From the NCBI RefSeq assembly GCF_000785435.2, contig NZ_JTDB02000003.1, forward strand, positions 310,001 to 374,000: DNA of 64,000 bases, in the 5' to 3' direction. Under the pieces are notes generated by a model. It ran no database searches. It saw only the letters and a list, made by a program, of their open reading frames with translations, and was not told the origin of the DNA. Position 1 is the first letter of the stretch. Every line of letters begins with the position of its first letter. Source of the DNA: Paraburkholderia sacchari (GTDB taxonomy: Bacteria; Pseudomonadota; Gammaproteobacteria; Burkholderiales; Burkholderiaceae). The translations under genes and the position numbers were made by a program. Positions 45,736 through 55,029 of the stretch are shown piece after piece.

Positions 45736-46818
45736 ATGCTTGCTACACGAACCTTGCGCCGCGCGCGCATCCTTATTGTCGGCTGCGGCGACGTCGGCCT
45801 GCGTTGTGTCGCCCAGTTGCAGGCGCGGCGCGGCCGACCGCGCATCTTTGCACTCACGCGCCGCCCGGAGCAGGCCGGGACGCTGCGCGCCGCGGGCGCG
45901 GTGCCGGTCGCAGGCGACCTCGACGTGCGTGCGTGTCTCGCACGCCTCGCCGGGCTCGCGAGCATCGTGCTGCACCTCGCGCCGCCCTCGAGAGACTGCG
46001 ACGACGACTTGCGCACACGCAGGCTGATTGCGGCGCTCAAGGCGCGTCGGCGTTCCGTGGCGCGATCGGCCCAAAGCGGGGCGTCGGGCCGCGTGGCCGC
46101 AAGCGCGCGCGCCTGTGCGCCAAGACCCGCGTTTCAGCCGGCATCGACGCATACCGCGCGTGCGAAAGCACCCTCCATTGTACCCGAGCGTACCCGCCTC
46201 GCCGCTCGCGTCCACCCGGCTGATCCGGCGCGTCCGACGCTTGTCTACGCGAGCACCACGGGTGTCTATGGGGACTGCGGCGGTGCGCGCATCGACGAAA
46301 CCCGCCCCGTGCGGCCCGCCAACGCGCGCGCGATACGGCGCGTGGCGGCAGAGCGGCAACTGCGGCGCGCGACGGCGCGCGGCGCGCTCAAGGCGAGCAT
46401 CGCGCGGATTCCCGGCATCTACGCTGCGAACCGCTTGCCGCTCGCGCGGCTGGAAAAGGGCACGCCGGCGCTGGCCGAGCCGAACGACGTGTACACGAGC
46501 CACATCCACGCCGACGACCTCGCCGCCATTTTGCTGCGGCTGACCACGCACGGGCGCCCGGCGCGCGTCATTCACGCCAGCGACGACAGCGAGTTGAAGA
46601 TGGGAGCCTGGTTCGATCGCGTGGCGGATGCGTTCGGTCTCGCGCGCCCACCGCGCATCGAGCGCGCGCAGGCCGAGCGGGAACTCGATCCGACGTTGCT
46701 TTCGTTCATGCGGGAATCGCGCCGGCTCGCAAATGCGCGGCTCAAGCGCGAACTACGCGTGCGCCTGCGCTATCCCGACGTGGATGCCTTTTTGCGCACG
46801 CTGCCGCCGCACCCGTGA
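45736..46818 (+). CDS. NAD-dependent epimerase/dehydratase-like SDR protein with an insertion
   Basis: This 360-aa protein is related to YeeZ-type extended SDR proteins. It has the nucleotide-binding start ILIVGCGDVGLRCVAQL, the STTGVYGDCGGARIDETRPV block and the C-terminal TSHIHADDLAAILLRL. Between LIAALKARRR (about residue 104) and TLVYASTTGVYG (about 170) lies a low-complexity Ala/Arg/Ser/Pro-rich insertion of roughly 60 residues that most relatives lack. The catalytic YxxxK of active SDRs is not evident. TAAAAT ends 9 nt before the ATG, and there is no clear Shine-Dalgarno. Substrate is unknown. Confidence 0.78.
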   Translation: MLATRTLRRARILIVGCGDVGLRCVAQLQARRGRPRIFALTRRPEQAGTLRAAGAVPVAGDLDVRACLARLAGLASIVLHLAPPSRDCDDDLRTRRLIAALKARRRSVARSAQSGASGRVAASARACAPRPAFQPASTHTARAKAPSIVPERTRLAARVHPADPARPTLVYASTTGVYGDCGGARIDETRPVRPANARAIRRVAAERQLRRATARGALKASIARIPGIYAANRLPLARLEKGTPALAEPNDVYTSHIHADDLAAILLRLTTHGRPARVIHASDDSELKMGAWFDRVADAFGLARPPRIERAQAERELDPTLLSFMRESRRLANARLKRELRVRLRYPDVDAFLRTLPPHP

Positions 46819-46851
46819 GCCCGGGCCGGCGGCACGGCGCAAGCGTGCCGT

Positions 46852-47040
46852 TCACGTGATTGCCGGCAGCGCTTCGAGCAAGAGGAAGCAGAACAGGGCT
46901 CCGATGAGCGCCCCGATCAGATTGGGGTGGTATTGATGCCGGAAATGCATCGACGCCAGCAAGCCGCCGATCAGAATCGCCCCCAGCGCCATGAAAGCCA
47001 TCAACACGAATGAGATTTCGAATGTCCCGTTGATGATCAT
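46852..47040 (-). CDS. Small two-helix membrane protein
   Basis: This 62-aa protein is almost entirely two hydrophobic helices (about 9-31 and 40-58) joined by SMHFRHQYHPN, which carries three histidines. AAGGAGG lies 8 nt before the ATG, one of the best ribosome-binding sites in the window, so I regard it as a real gene. I do not recognise the family. It lies between the convergent SDR gene and rsuA with no operon partner. Confidence 0.75.
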   Translation of the reverse strand: MIINGTFEISFVLMAFMALGAILIGGLLASMHFRHQYHPNLIGALIGALFCFLLLEALPAIT

Positions 47041-47195
47041 GATGCCCCTCCTTGCAACTTGTAATCGTTGTCAAGTCGAGTATAGGGCGGAACATCGGGA
47101 ACGGCATGCTGCGACGCGGCATAAACAGGGTCAATTGGGCGCGTCCTGGGTGGGCGAGCGCACACAGAGCTGGCCATGTGTGCGCTCGCAGTGGA

Positions 47196-47903
47196 CTACC
47201 CCGTGTTACGCAGCGCGTCGAGCGCGGCGTCGTCGAGCCATTTCCATGCGCCCGGGGCGAGATCCGCGGGCAACGTCAAGCCGCCGATGCGCTCGCGATG
47301 CAGCGCCTCCACGCGGTTGCCCGCGGCGGCAACCATGCGCTTGACCTGGTGGTATTTGCCTTCGAGCACGCTCAGTTCGAGCTCGTGCTCGCCGCGCGCG
47401 TGCGCGGCCACGGCGGCGCTGGGCTCGCGCTCGCCGTGCAGCAGAACGCCTTCGCGCAGCGAGTGCAACTGTGCTTCGTCGAGCGCATGGCGCGTGGTGG
47501 CCAGGTAGACCTTGGGGACCTTGCGCTTGGGCGAAGTGAAGGCGTGCACGAACTGGCCGTCGTCGGAGAGCAGCAGCAGGCCGGTCGTGTCCTGATCGAG
47601 ACGGCCCACGCATTGCACGTTGCGCGCGGCGAACTGCGGCGGCAGCAGATGAAACACGCTCAGATGGTGCTGCGGATCGCGCGAGCACTCATAGCCCGCG
47701 GGTTTGTTCAGCGCGAGGTAGGCGCGGGCGTGAAACGGCCATGGCGTCCCGTCGACGCTGAACACAAGGCCTTCCGTATCGAAGGTTGCGTGCGGATCCG
47801 TGCAGGGCGCACCCGCGACGGCCACCCGCGCTTCGAGGATCAAGCCGCGGCACTGGCGGCGCGTGCCGAAGCCTTGGGAGAAGAGAATGCTTTCGAGATT
47901 CAT
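47196..47903 (-). CDS. rsuA: 16S rRNA pseudouridine synthase RsuA
   Basis: This enzyme makes pseudouridine in the 530 loop of 16S rRNA (U516 in E. coli numbering). The 235-aa protein has an S4-like N-terminal domain (MNLESILFSQGFGTRRQCRGLI), LNKPAGYECSRDPQHH, the catalytic VGRLDQDTTGLLLLSDDGQFVH and the C-terminal EGKYHQVKRMVAAAGNRVEALHRERIGGLTLPADLAPG, which matches RsuA rather than RluB. I start at ATG 47903. The frame remains open 24 nt upstream. Confidence 0.93.
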   Translation of the reverse strand: MNLESILFSQGFGTRRQCRGLILEARVAVAGAPCTDPHATFDTEGLVFSVDGTPWPFHARAYLALNKPAGYECSRDPQHHLSVFHLLPPQFAARNVQCVGRLDQDTTGLLLLSDDGQFVHAFTSPKRKVPKVYLATTRHALDEAQLHSLREGVLLHGEREPSAAVAAHARGEHELELSVLEGKYHQVKRMVAAAGNRVEALHRERIGGLTLPADLAPGAWKWLDDAALDALRNTG

Positions 47904-48157
47904 GGCGGAACGCCGACGGCTATACATCGCAACATTTTAGCGAACGCTGGCGTGCCGCCTGTGTGTACGCCCGGCGTCAACGCGTCGTTCGCGGTTGGTC
48001 GCTGCGATGCCGGATGACTGATCGTGCCCCTGAATGCGTCCGTGTTGCGGTACTTCACGGCGCGTCTGGTGGGGATGGCGTAACGTAATGCGATTCACCG
48101 GCGCGCTGCGTGCATCGCGCGCAGTGCCTGGCCACTATCCAAGGCAAGGAGAACAGC

Positions 48158-49876
48158 ATGGCGAAGACGATCGCGGACTTTCTGGCCAAGACGCTCGAAG
48201 CGGTGGGCGTCGAGCGTATCTGGGGCGTGACCGGCGACAGTCTGAACGGACTCTCCGCGAGCTTGCGCAAGCTCGGCACGATCCGCTGGATGCATACGCG
48301 GCACGAGGAAGTTGCTGCGTTCGCGGCGGGCGCCGAAGCCGCTGCAACGGGCCGGCTCGCCGTATGCGCGGGCAGTTGCGGCCCCGGCAATTTGCATCTC
48401 ATCAACGGCCTGTACGACTGCCATCGAAATCACGCGCCGGTGCTGGCCATCGCCGCGCACATTCCATCGACGGAGATCGGCCTCGGCTACTTTCAGGAAA
48501 CTCACCCAACCGAGATCTTTCGCGAGTGCGCCCATTACGTTGAGCTCGTGACCAATGCCGCTCAGTTTCCGCGCGTTCTCGCTACGGCGCTGCGCACCGC
48601 CATCGACCAGAAGGGCGTGGCCGTGATCGTCCTGCCAGGCGACGTGGCGCTGCTCGACGGACCGGAGGAAGAGCCCGTCTGGGCGCAGCACGCGCGGCCC
48701 GCGACGTTGCCGGCTTCGGCCGACATCGACCGGCTGGCGGACCTGCTCAACCGCTCGGAGGCCGTCACGCTGCTGTGCGGCAGCGGCTGCAAGGGCGCGC
48801 ACGACGAAGTAGTGGCGCTTGCCGACGCCCTTGGTGCACCGACCGTGCATGCGCTGCGGGGCAAGCAATATGTCGAATGGGATAACCCGTACGACGTGGG
48901 CATGACGGGGCTGATCGGCTTTAGCTCGGGCTATCACGCCATGATGTCGTGCGACACGCTCGTGATGCTCGGCACCGATTTTCCGTATCGCAACTTCTAC
49001 CCCGAGCGCGCGAACATCGTTCAGATCGACCGCAACGCGGCGGCGCTGGGCAAGCGCGCGCCACTCACGCTCGGGCTGATCGGCGACGTGCGCGAGACCT
49101 TGCGCGCGCTTACGCCGCGGCTCACGCGCAAGACCGAACGCCAGTTCATCAAACGCGCGCGCGAGCACTACGCGGATGCGCGCAAGGGGCTGGACGACCT
49201 TGCGCGCCCGGCGGCCGCAGGCAAGCCGCTGCATCCGCAATACGTGACCTCGCGCATCGACGCGCTGGCGGCCGACGACGCCATTTTCGCGGTCGACGTA
49301 GGCACGCCCACGCTCTGGGCCGCGCGCTATCTGACGATGAATGGGCGCCGCCGCCTGCACGGCTCATTCAACCACGGCTCGATGGCGAACGCGATGCCGC
49401 AGGCACTTGGCGCTCAGGCCGCGCATGTTGGGCGTCAGGTGATTTCGCTATCCGGCGATGGCGGTCTTTCGATGCTGCTCGGCGACATACTCACGGCGCG
49501 CCAGCTCGATCTGCCGATCAAGATCGTCGTCCTGAATAATGGGTCGCTGGGTTTTGTCGCGATGGAGATGAAGGCGGGTGGCTATGTCGAAACAGGCACC
49601 GATCTCGTGGCGACCAATTTCGCCGATATTGCGAAAGGCGCCGGCCTCTTCAGCGTGCGCGTGGAGACGTCGGAAGCGCTCGACGATGCGTTGCGCGAAG
49701 CGTTCGCTCATGACGGCCCGGCGCTCGTCGATGTGGTGACGACCAAGCATGAGTTGGCCATGCCGCCGAGACTCCAGTGGGCGCAGGCGAAGGGGTTCAG
49801 CCTTTATATGCTGCGCGCGGTGTTGAGCGGGCGAGGCGACGAAGTGGTGGAACTCGCGCAGACGAATTTGCGCTGA
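48158..49876 (+). CDS. poxB: Pyruvate dehydrogenase (quinone), PoxB type
   Basis: This peripheral membrane flavoprotein decarboxylates pyruvate to acetate and CO2 and passes electrons to ubiquinone. The 572-aa length equals that of E. coli PoxB. It has the ThDP-enzyme layout: an N-terminal PYR domain with the catalytic-type Glu in THAEEVAAF-like [15 protein letters not shown], a central FAD domain, and a C-terminal PP domain with [15 protein letters not shown]...NN. The C-terminal membrane-binding helix region ([22 protein letters not shown]) is retained. AAGGAGAA precedes the ATG. It is monocistronic. Confidence 0.93.
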   Translation: MAKTIADFLAKTLEAVGVERIWGVTGDSLNGLSASLRKLGTIRWMHTRHEEVAAFAAGAEAAATGRLAVCAGSCGPGNLHLINGLYDCHRNHAPVLAIAAHIPSTEIGLGYFQETHPTEIFRECAHYVELVTNAAQFPRVLATALRTAIDQKGVAVIVLPGDVALLDGPEEEPVWAQHARPATLPASADIDRLADLLNRSEAVTLLCGSGCKGAHDEVVALADALGAPTVHALRGKQYVEWDNPYDVGMTGLIGFSSGYHAMMSCDTLVMLGTDFPYRNFYPERANIVQIDRNAAALGKRAPLTLGLIGDVRETLRALTPRLTRKTERQFIKRAREHYADARKGLDDLARPAAAGKPLHPQYVTSRIDALAADDAIFAVDVGTPTLWAARYLTMNGRRRLHGSFNHGSMANAMPQALGAQAAHVGRQVISLSGDGGLSMLLGDILTARQLDLPIKIVVLNNGSLGFVAMEMKAGGYVETGTDLVATNFADIAKGAGLFSVRVETSEALDDALREAFAHDGPALVDVVTTKHELAMPPRLQWAQAKGFSLYMLRAVLSGRGDEVVELAQTNLR

Positions 49877-49923
49877 TGGTGCGCGCTGATTGTATGGATT
49901 GGCGGATCCAGGGCGCTTGAAGC

Positions 49924-49959
49924 AAAAAACCCCGCAGGACACGGTCCTTTGCGGGGTTT
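49924..49959 (-). terminator. Rho-independent terminator after tRNA-Leu
   Basis: On the minus strand AAACCCCGCA and TGCGGGGTTT pair around a CCTTTGGAC-like loop and are followed by six T, about 35 bp beyond the tRNA 3' end. Confidence 0.9.
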
Positions 49960-49994
49960 CTCTGGGCGTCGCCTGGCGACACCTGGAATGGGGG

Positions 49995-50079
49995 TGGTGC
50001 CTCGGGCCGGAATCGAACCGGCACTCCTTTCGGAACCGGATTTTGAGTCCGGCGCGTCTACCAATTTCACCACCGAGGC
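49995..50079 (-). tRNA. tRNA-Leu (anticodon CAA)
   Basis: This 85-nt tRNA has an encoded CCA. The acceptor stem GCCTCGG pairs with CCGAGGC. The anticodon arm is CCGGA-CTCAAAA-TCCGG with anticodon CAA. A long class II variable arm and a TTCGATTC T-loop are present, all as expected for tRNA-Leu. It reads UUG codons. It stands alone with its own terminator. Confidence 0.97.
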
Positions 50080-50205
50080 AGTTTCGCGGTCTGCTTTTGT
50101 AGCAAACACTCGAAGTAGCCGGAGATTATGGCGTAAATTCCGGGCTGCGGCAACTATTGGTGCCAATGGGCCGTGCGGGCCACCTGCGAGCAGCGGCAGT
50201 TGCAT

Positions 50206-51591
50206 TCAGACCGTACGAGAAAAGCGCTCGATCTTTTGGGCCCCGAGGTACCTGTCGAACACCATCGCAATATTGCGCACGAACATGCGCCCAGCGGGCA
50301 GCACTTCGATCCGGTCGGAACGGCACGTCACGAGCCCGTCGGCTTCGAAGGCGCGCAGGCGCTCCAGCTCGGGCGCGAATTCTGCCGGCAAGCGCACGCC
50401 ATAGGCAGCTTCGAATTCATCGAAGCGCAGCTCCAGATTGCACATCAGCTCTGTGATGATGTCGCGGCGCAGGCGGTCGTCGGCGGTGAGACGCACGCCG
50501 CGCGTCACGGCGAGTTGCCCGGAGTCGATGGCCGCGCCGTAGCTTGCAAGGTCCTTGGCGTTCTGCGCGTAGACATCGCCGACCTTGCCGATCGACGAGG
50601 CGCCGAAGCCGATCAGATCGCACTCGGCGCGCGTGCTGTACCCCTGGAAGTTGCGATGCAGCGTGCGCTGCGCCTGGGCGCGCGCAAGCTCGTCGGTGGG
50701 CAGCGCGAAGTGATCCATGCCGATATACACGTAGCCGGCCTCGGTGAGCTGCTCGACCACGAGTTGCAACAGCGCGAGCCGCGTGGCCGGCGAGGGCAGC
50801 GTGGCTGGGTCCATCTGCCGCTGCATTTTGAAGAGTTGCGGCATGTGCGCGTAGCCGAACACCGAAATGCGCTCGGGGGCGAGCAGCAGAATCGTGTAGA
50901 GCGTGCGCTGAAAGCTGCTGACGCTCTGGTGCGGCAAACCGTAGATCAGATCGACGCTGATCGACTCGAAGCCGTTCGCACGCGCCGTATTCATGACGTC
51001 GACCGTGAGTTCGAGCGGCTGGATGCGGTTGATCGCGCGCTGCACGACGGGGTCGAAGTCCTGCACGCCGAGGCTCAGCCGGTTGAAGCCGAGAGTGCGC
51101 AGGTGTGCGATGGTTTCCGCCGACGCCTCGCGCGGGTCGATCTCGATCGAGTATTCGCCTTCGCTGTCGGGACGCAGCGCGAAGTGCTCGCGCGTGGCGG
51201 CCATCAGCGTGGTCATTTCCTCCAGCGAGAGAAAGGTGGGTGTGCCGCCGCCCCAATGCAACTGCGAGACTGGCCGCGTCGTATCGAAAAGCGCCGCCTG
51301 CAGTTCGATTTCGCGCACGAGTTGTTGCACATACGGCTTCGAGCGCTTGCGGTTTTTTGTCGCGACCTTGTTGCAGCCGCAATAAAAGCAGACGGTGTCG
51401 CAGAAGGGAATGTGGAAGTACAGCGAAAGGTCGGTTTCCGCCGCGCCGGGGTCGGATGCGGCTCGCCGATAGTGATCGAGATCGAAATCTTCGCGGAACT
51501 GCAGCGCGGTGGGATAAGACGTATAGCGTGGGCCGTTCGTGCCGTATTTGGCAAGCAGATCGGGGCGAAAGAGTAAGTCGGTGTCGCTCAT
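50206..51591 (-). CDS. hemN: Oxygen-independent coproporphyrinogen III oxidase (radical SAM)
   Basis: This enzyme decarboxylates coproporphyrinogen III to protoporphyrinogen IX without oxygen (461 aa). The radical-SAM CX3CX2C motif is FCDTVCFYCGC, followed by the extra Cys typical of HemN. NGPRYTSYPTA is the true-HemN N-terminal signature, and HWGGGTPTFL, GVQDFDPVVQRAINRIQ and the C-terminal HemN domain are present, distinguishing it from HemW. I start at ATG 51591. I looked for an FNR/ANR site upstream and saw no convincing one. Confidence 0.95.
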   Translation of the reverse strand: MSDTDLLFRPDLLAKYGTNGPRYTSYPTALQFREDFDLDHYRRAASDPGAAETDLSLYFHIPFCDTVCFYCGCNKVATKNRKRSKPYVQQLVREIELQAALFDTTRPVSQLHWGGGTPTFLSLEEMTTLMAATREHFALRPDSEGEYSIEIDPREASAETIAHLRTLGFNRLSLGVQDFDPVVQRAINRIQPLELTVDVMNTARANGFESISVDLIYGLPHQSVSSFQRTLYTILLLAPERISVFGYAHMPQLFKMQRQMDPATLPSPATRLALLQLVVEQLTEAGYVYIGMDHFALPTDELARAQAQRTLHRNFQGYSTRAECDLIGFGASSIGKVGDVYAQNAKDLASYGAAIDSGQLAVTRGVRLTADDRLRRDIITELMCNLELRFDEFEAAYGVRLPAEFAPELERLRAFEADGLVTCRSDRIEVLPAGRMFVRNIAMVFDRYLGAQKIERFSRTV

Positions 51592-51823
51592 GCGGGCTCT
51601 CAGGTGGGCGGCGCGGCACCCGCGATGCGTACGTGGCATTCAGAGCGGGGCGTCTCGGGGCGCCAGACCAACTGAGTGTAAGAGTCGATTAACCGAGGCG
51701 TTTGTGTAAAAAGGTCGCAGCGTGCGATGGCACAATGCGAACAGTCTTTTGCCGAGACCGCATTTGGGCCGGTTTGGCGACGTGTTTTTCGAATCCGTAA
51801 CAGTCTTGTTTCAGGAAGTCGTT

Positions 51824-52111
51824 GTGAGTGCAGGTTTCCTTCTTTCCGCGTCTGGCCACGCATGCCGCCCCGGCTGCGGTGCGTGCTGTATTGCGCCGTC
51901 CATTTCGAGTCCGATTCCTGGCATGCCGAACGGCAAACCCGCCGGCGTGCGCTGCGTGCAGCTCGACGAGGACTTGCAGTGCAAAATATTCGGCTCGCCG
52001 TTGCGCCCAGCATGTTGCTCGGGTCTCCAGCCGCAGGTCGAAATGTGCGGCGACTCGCGCGAGCAGGCGCTCGTCTGGATCGAGCGCCTCGAAGCCGCCA
52101 CCAGGCCGTAG
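51824..52111 (+). CDS. YkgJ-family cysteine-cluster protein
   Basis: This small (95 aa) metal-cluster protein has [31 protein letters not shown] near its N-terminus, then [16 protein letters not shown] and a final Cys in EMCGDS. This is the Zn/Fe-chelating UPF0153/YkgJ pattern. I take the GTG at 51824, because AGGAA lies 6 nt upstream and the protein then starts just before the first Cys block; the frame is open 100 nt upstream but without conserved sequence. The role is unknown. It is followed by a lipoprotein gene 69 bp downstream. Confidence 0.85.
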   Translation: MSAGFLLSASGHACRPGCGACCIAPSISSPIPGMPNGKPAGVRCVQLDEDLQCKIFGSPLRPACCSGLQPQVEMCGDSREQALVWIERLEAATRP

Positions 52112-52180
52112 GCGCTCGTTGGAACCCGTGGTATTTCGCAAACGCTGTTGTCCCGCCGTTGTTCATTAAGGAGATTTCGC

Positions 52181-52804
52181 ATGATCCGACGCGCGCCGCG
52201 CGCCTTTTCCCCTTCGCGCAACCCGGGCACGCCTCGCGTCACCCGAAGGGCTTTCGTGCTCTCCGCCTGTGCGGCGGCCTGCGCGGCCATGTCGCTTGGC
52301 GCATGTGCGTCCGGCATCTTTCCTTTTATCCCCGATCACTACACGTTTTCGCAGCAGCAGGTGCAGGACGCGGTGCAGCGCAAGTTCCCGTACCACCGCT
52401 CGGTGCAGCAGCTTTTCGACGTCGCGCTCACAAACCCGGTCGTTACCTTGCTCCCGGACCGCAATCGCGTGGCGGTGCGCGTCGACGCGCATCTCGAAAG
52501 TCCACTGATGCAGGAACCGGTGAGCGGCGCGTTTACGCTCTCGAGCGAGCTTGCCTACGATGCTCCGAGCCGCTCGGTCATTCTGAAGTCGCCCACGGTG
52601 GACCGCGTCGATATGGCGGGCAACGCAGCCGTCTACGCACAGCAGGTGAACGCCGTTGCCGCGATGGCAGCTACCCAGTTGCTGGCCAACTATCCCATTT
52701 ACACGTTCAAGCCGGATCAGCTCCAATTTGCCGGGGTGAATTACGAACCCGGTACAATCAGCATCCTTACAAACGGCATACGCGTGCAGATCGTCGAGAA
52801 ATAA
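52181..52804 (+). CDS. DUF1439 (YceB-like) lipoprotein with Tat-like signal
   Basis: This exported lipoprotein (207 aa) has the N-terminus PRVTRRAFVLSACAAACAAMSLGACAS, which combines a twin-arginine pattern (TRRAFVL) with a lipobox (LGAC), so a Tat-exported lipoprotein is possible. The mature domain (HYTFSQQQVQDAVQRKFPYHRSVQQLFDVALTNPVVTLLPDRNRV) matches DUF1439, a lipid-binding-like fold of unknown role. AAGGAGA lies 8 nt before the ATG. It precedes uppP by 93 bp and may share transcription. Confidence 0.86.
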   Translation: MIRRAPRAFSPSRNPGTPRVTRRAFVLSACAAACAAMSLGACASGIFPFIPDHYTFSQQQVQDAVQRKFPYHRSVQQLFDVALTNPVVTLLPDRNRVAVRVDAHLESPLMQEPVSGAFTLSSELAYDAPSRSVILKSPTVDRVDMAGNAAVYAQQVNAVAAMAATQLLANYPIYTFKPDQLQFAGVNYEPGTISILTNGIRVQIVEK

Positions 52805-52897
52805 GCGACGGGAAGCTCGCCGCGTGCAGCCGTCGGCGGGCGTGCATGCGAGCGGCGCACGGGCCCTCCGGCGCATATTTTCCGCAAGGGAGTGGGG

Positions 52898-53752
52898 ATG
52901 GACTGGATTGTGGCGTGCAAGGCCCTGGTTCTGGGCATTGTCGAGGGGTTGACGGAATTTCTGCCGATTTCGAGCACTGGGCACTTGATCGTGGCGGGTA
53001 GCCTGCTCGGTTTCGACGGCGAGTTCGAAAAAACCTTTGACGTGGTGATCCAGCTGGGCGCCATCCTTGCCGTGTGCTGGGAGTTCCGCCGCAAGATTGG
53101 CACGGTGGTGATGGGGCTACCCACGCGGCCCGAGGCGCGGCGCTTCGCGCTCAATATCGTCATTGCGACGATTCCTGCCGTGGTGCTGGGGCTGCTGTTC
53201 GAGAAGGCGATCAAGTCAGTGTTGTTCTCGCCGGTTCCGGTTGCGTTCGCGCTTGTTGCCGGCGGCCTGATCATCTTGTGGGTGGAAGGACGCCGGCGCG
53301 CCGGCCGGGGGCCGGGGGCCGACAAGGCGCCGCCGCCTGCGCGCGTGAATTCGCTCGACGACATCTCGCTGCTCGACGCCTTCAAGGTGGGCCTCGCGCA
53401 GTGCTGCGCGCTGATTCCCGGCATGTCGCGTTCGGGTTCGACCATCATCGGCGCGATGCTGTTCGGCGTCGAACGGCGCGTCGCCACCGAGTTTTCGTTC
53501 TTCCTCGCGATTCCGATCATCTTCGGCGCGACGGTCTATGAAATGCACAAAGCCTGGCAGACGCTCTCGGTCGATTGGCTCGGGCTGTTCGGCGTGGGCT
53601 TCGTTGCTGCGTTCGTCAGCGCATTTGCCTGCGTGCGCTGGCTGTTGCGCTATATCGCCTCGCACGATTTCACGGCATTTGCGTGGTATCGCATCGCGTT
53701 CGGCCTCGTGATCCTGCTGTTCGGCTATGGCGACTGGCTCGACTGGCAGTGA
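52898..53752 (+). CDS. uppP: Undecaprenyl-diphosphatase (UppP/BacA)
   Basis: This integral membrane enzyme dephosphorylates undecaprenyl diphosphate to recycle the cell-wall lipid carrier (284 aa). Both catalytic signatures are present: [18 protein letters not shown] near the N-terminus and [14 protein letters not shown] centrally. There are about eight helices, and a Pro/Ala-rich loop ([17 protein letters not shown]) sits between the halves. I choose ATG 52898, with AAGGGAG 5 nt upstream, over a GTG 6 nt earlier. Confidence 0.95.
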   Translation: MDWIVACKALVLGIVEGLTEFLPISSTGHLIVAGSLLGFDGEFEKTFDVVIQLGAILAVCWEFRRKIGTVVMGLPTRPEARRFALNIVIATIPAVVLGLLFEKAIKSVLFSPVPVAFALVAGGLIILWVEGRRRAGRGPGADKAPPPARVNSLDDISLLDAFKVGLAQCCALIPGMSRSGSTIIGAMLFGVERRVATEFSFFLAIPIIFGATVYEMHKAWQTLSVDWLGLFGVGFVAAFVSAFACVRWLLRYIASHDFTAFAWYRIAFGLVILLFGYGDWLDWQ

Positions 53753-53802
53753 AGCCGTGAAGTGGCTCGCATCGCCGCCGGAGCCGGCGGCGTCGGAATG
53801 CA

Positions 53803-53834
53803 AAACGGGCGCTGCAGTTCACAGCGCCCGTTCG
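53803..53834. terminator. Hairpin terminator between uppP and trmB
   Basis: The 11-bp inverted repeat AACGGGCGCTG / CAGCGCCCGTT separates convergent genes. T tracts are short on either side. Confidence 0.75.
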
Positions 53835-53851
53835 TCTTTGCTGGTGACGCG

Positions 53852-54661
53852 TTAGCCCGCGCGGCGTTTGAACACCAGATCCCACACGCCGTGACCGAGC
53901 CGCAGACCGCGGCGCTCGAATTTGGTCACCGGGCGATAGGCGGGACGCGGCGCGTAGTCGGCGGCCGTGTTCTCGAGCGCGGGCTCGGCGCCCAGCACCT
54001 CGAGCATTTGTTCCGCGTAGTTCTGCCAGTCGGTTGCACAGTGCAGGTAGGCGCCCGGCTTCATGCGCGAGACGAGCAACTGCACGAACTTCGGCTGGAT
54101 CAGCCGGCGCTTGTGGTGACGCGCCTTGTGCCACGGATCGGGAAAGAAGATGTGCACGCCGTCCAGGCTCGCGGGCGCGATCATCTGCTCTAGCACTTCG
54201 ACTGCGTCGTGCTGAATGATGCGGATGTTCGTGAGGTTCTGCTCGCTGATCAGCTTGAGTAGCGCGCCCACGCCAGGCTCATGGACCTCGACGCCGAGAA
54301 AGTCGTCGTCGGAGCGCAGTGCGGCGATCTCCGCGGTGCTCGCGCCCATGCCGAAGCCGATCTCCAGCACGCGCGGCGCATGCCGGCCGAACACGGCATC
54401 CCAGTTGGCGTCCTCGGGTGCATAAGGCACCACGAAGCGCGGGCCGAGTTCGTCGAGCGCGCGGCGCTGGCCGGTCGAGACGCGCCCGGCGCGCGTCACG
54501 AAGCTGCGGATGCGGCGGTGGTGCAGGGCTTCATCGGTGTTTGCCTGCGCGGCTTCGGCCGAGGGTGCTGCCGTTTCCTGCGATGGGTTCGCGGCGGGAT
54601 TGTCCGTTGCGGCGGACGGCGTGCAGTCGGTACGGGCTGCGTCGTTCGGATCGTGGTTCAT
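53852..54661 (-). CDS. trmB: tRNA (guanine-N7-)-methyltransferase
   Basis: This enzyme methylates G46 in the tRNA variable loop (269 aa). The SAM motif is [12 protein letters not shown], and the TrmB-specific block [24 protein letters not shown] is complete. The C-terminal [21 protein letters not shown] is also family-typical. An N-terminal Ala/Glu/Thr-rich extension of about 45 residues is less conserved, so a later start is possible. I keep ATG 54661. Confidence 0.95.
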   Translation of the reverse strand: MNHDPNDAARTDCTPSAATDNPAANPSQETAAPSAEAAQANTDEALHHRRIRSFVTRAGRVSTGQRRALDELGPRFVVPYAPEDANWDAVFGRHAPRVLEIGFGMGASTAEIAALRSDDDFLGVEVHEPGVGALLKLISEQNLTNIRIIQHDAVEVLEQMIAPASLDGVHIFFPDPWHKARHHKRRLIQPKFVQLLVSRMKPGAYLHCATDWQNYAEQMLEVLGAEPALENTAADYAPRPAYRPVTKFERRGLRLGHGVWDLVFKRRAG

Positions 54662-54877
54662 CTTCGATGATGGGAAGTGAGGGCAGCGGGCTTCGCGGCA
54701 CTATCTACAGGGCGTAGCCGTGTCGCCGGCGTTCGGGGCTTCCGTGTTGCGTCGGGGGAAGGTCCGCGCATGAACGCTGCCAGGTGCATTACCGCAGATC
54801 GCAGCCGCTCGAAGCGGGCCGGCTGGAGAGATGTCGCTGCGCCTTGCATGAATGCGCGAGACAGTGAGGCGAATTCG

Positions 54878-54952
54878 TGGAGCGGGCGATGGGAATCGAA
54901 CCCACGTCTCCAGCTTGGGAAGCTGGGGTAATGGCCATTATACGACGCCCGC
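54878..54952 (-). tRNA. tRNA-Gly (anticodon CCC)
   Basis: This 75-nt tRNA has encoded CCA. The acceptor stem GCGGGCG pairs with CGCCCGC. The anticodon arm CAGCT-TCCCAAG-CTG region places anticodon CCC in the loop, and the T arm is GTGGGTTCGATTCCCAT. It reads GGG codons. It stands alone between trmB and the yggT-like gene. Confidence 0.97.
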
Positions 54953-55029
54953 AGAACGCGCTATTTTACGCGAATTTCACCGGCTTGCGCAATCGCGCCG
55001 CGCCCCTCAGGACGCGGACACGCGCAGAA

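Noticed and set aside
44497..46575. A 692-codon minus-strand frame overlapping the reductase and SDR genes
   Set aside because: It overlaps one clear gene in another frame and one on the opposite strand, and has no recognisable domain.
49995..50079. tRNA-Leu as an integration site
   Set aside because: No integrase gene and no duplicated 3' tRNA segment are visible nearby; the same holds for tRNA-Gly at 54878-54952.
51592..51823. An FNR/ANR site upstream of hemN
   Set aside because: GTCGATTAAC near 51690 only partly resembles one half of TTGATnnnnATCAA, and the second half is missing.
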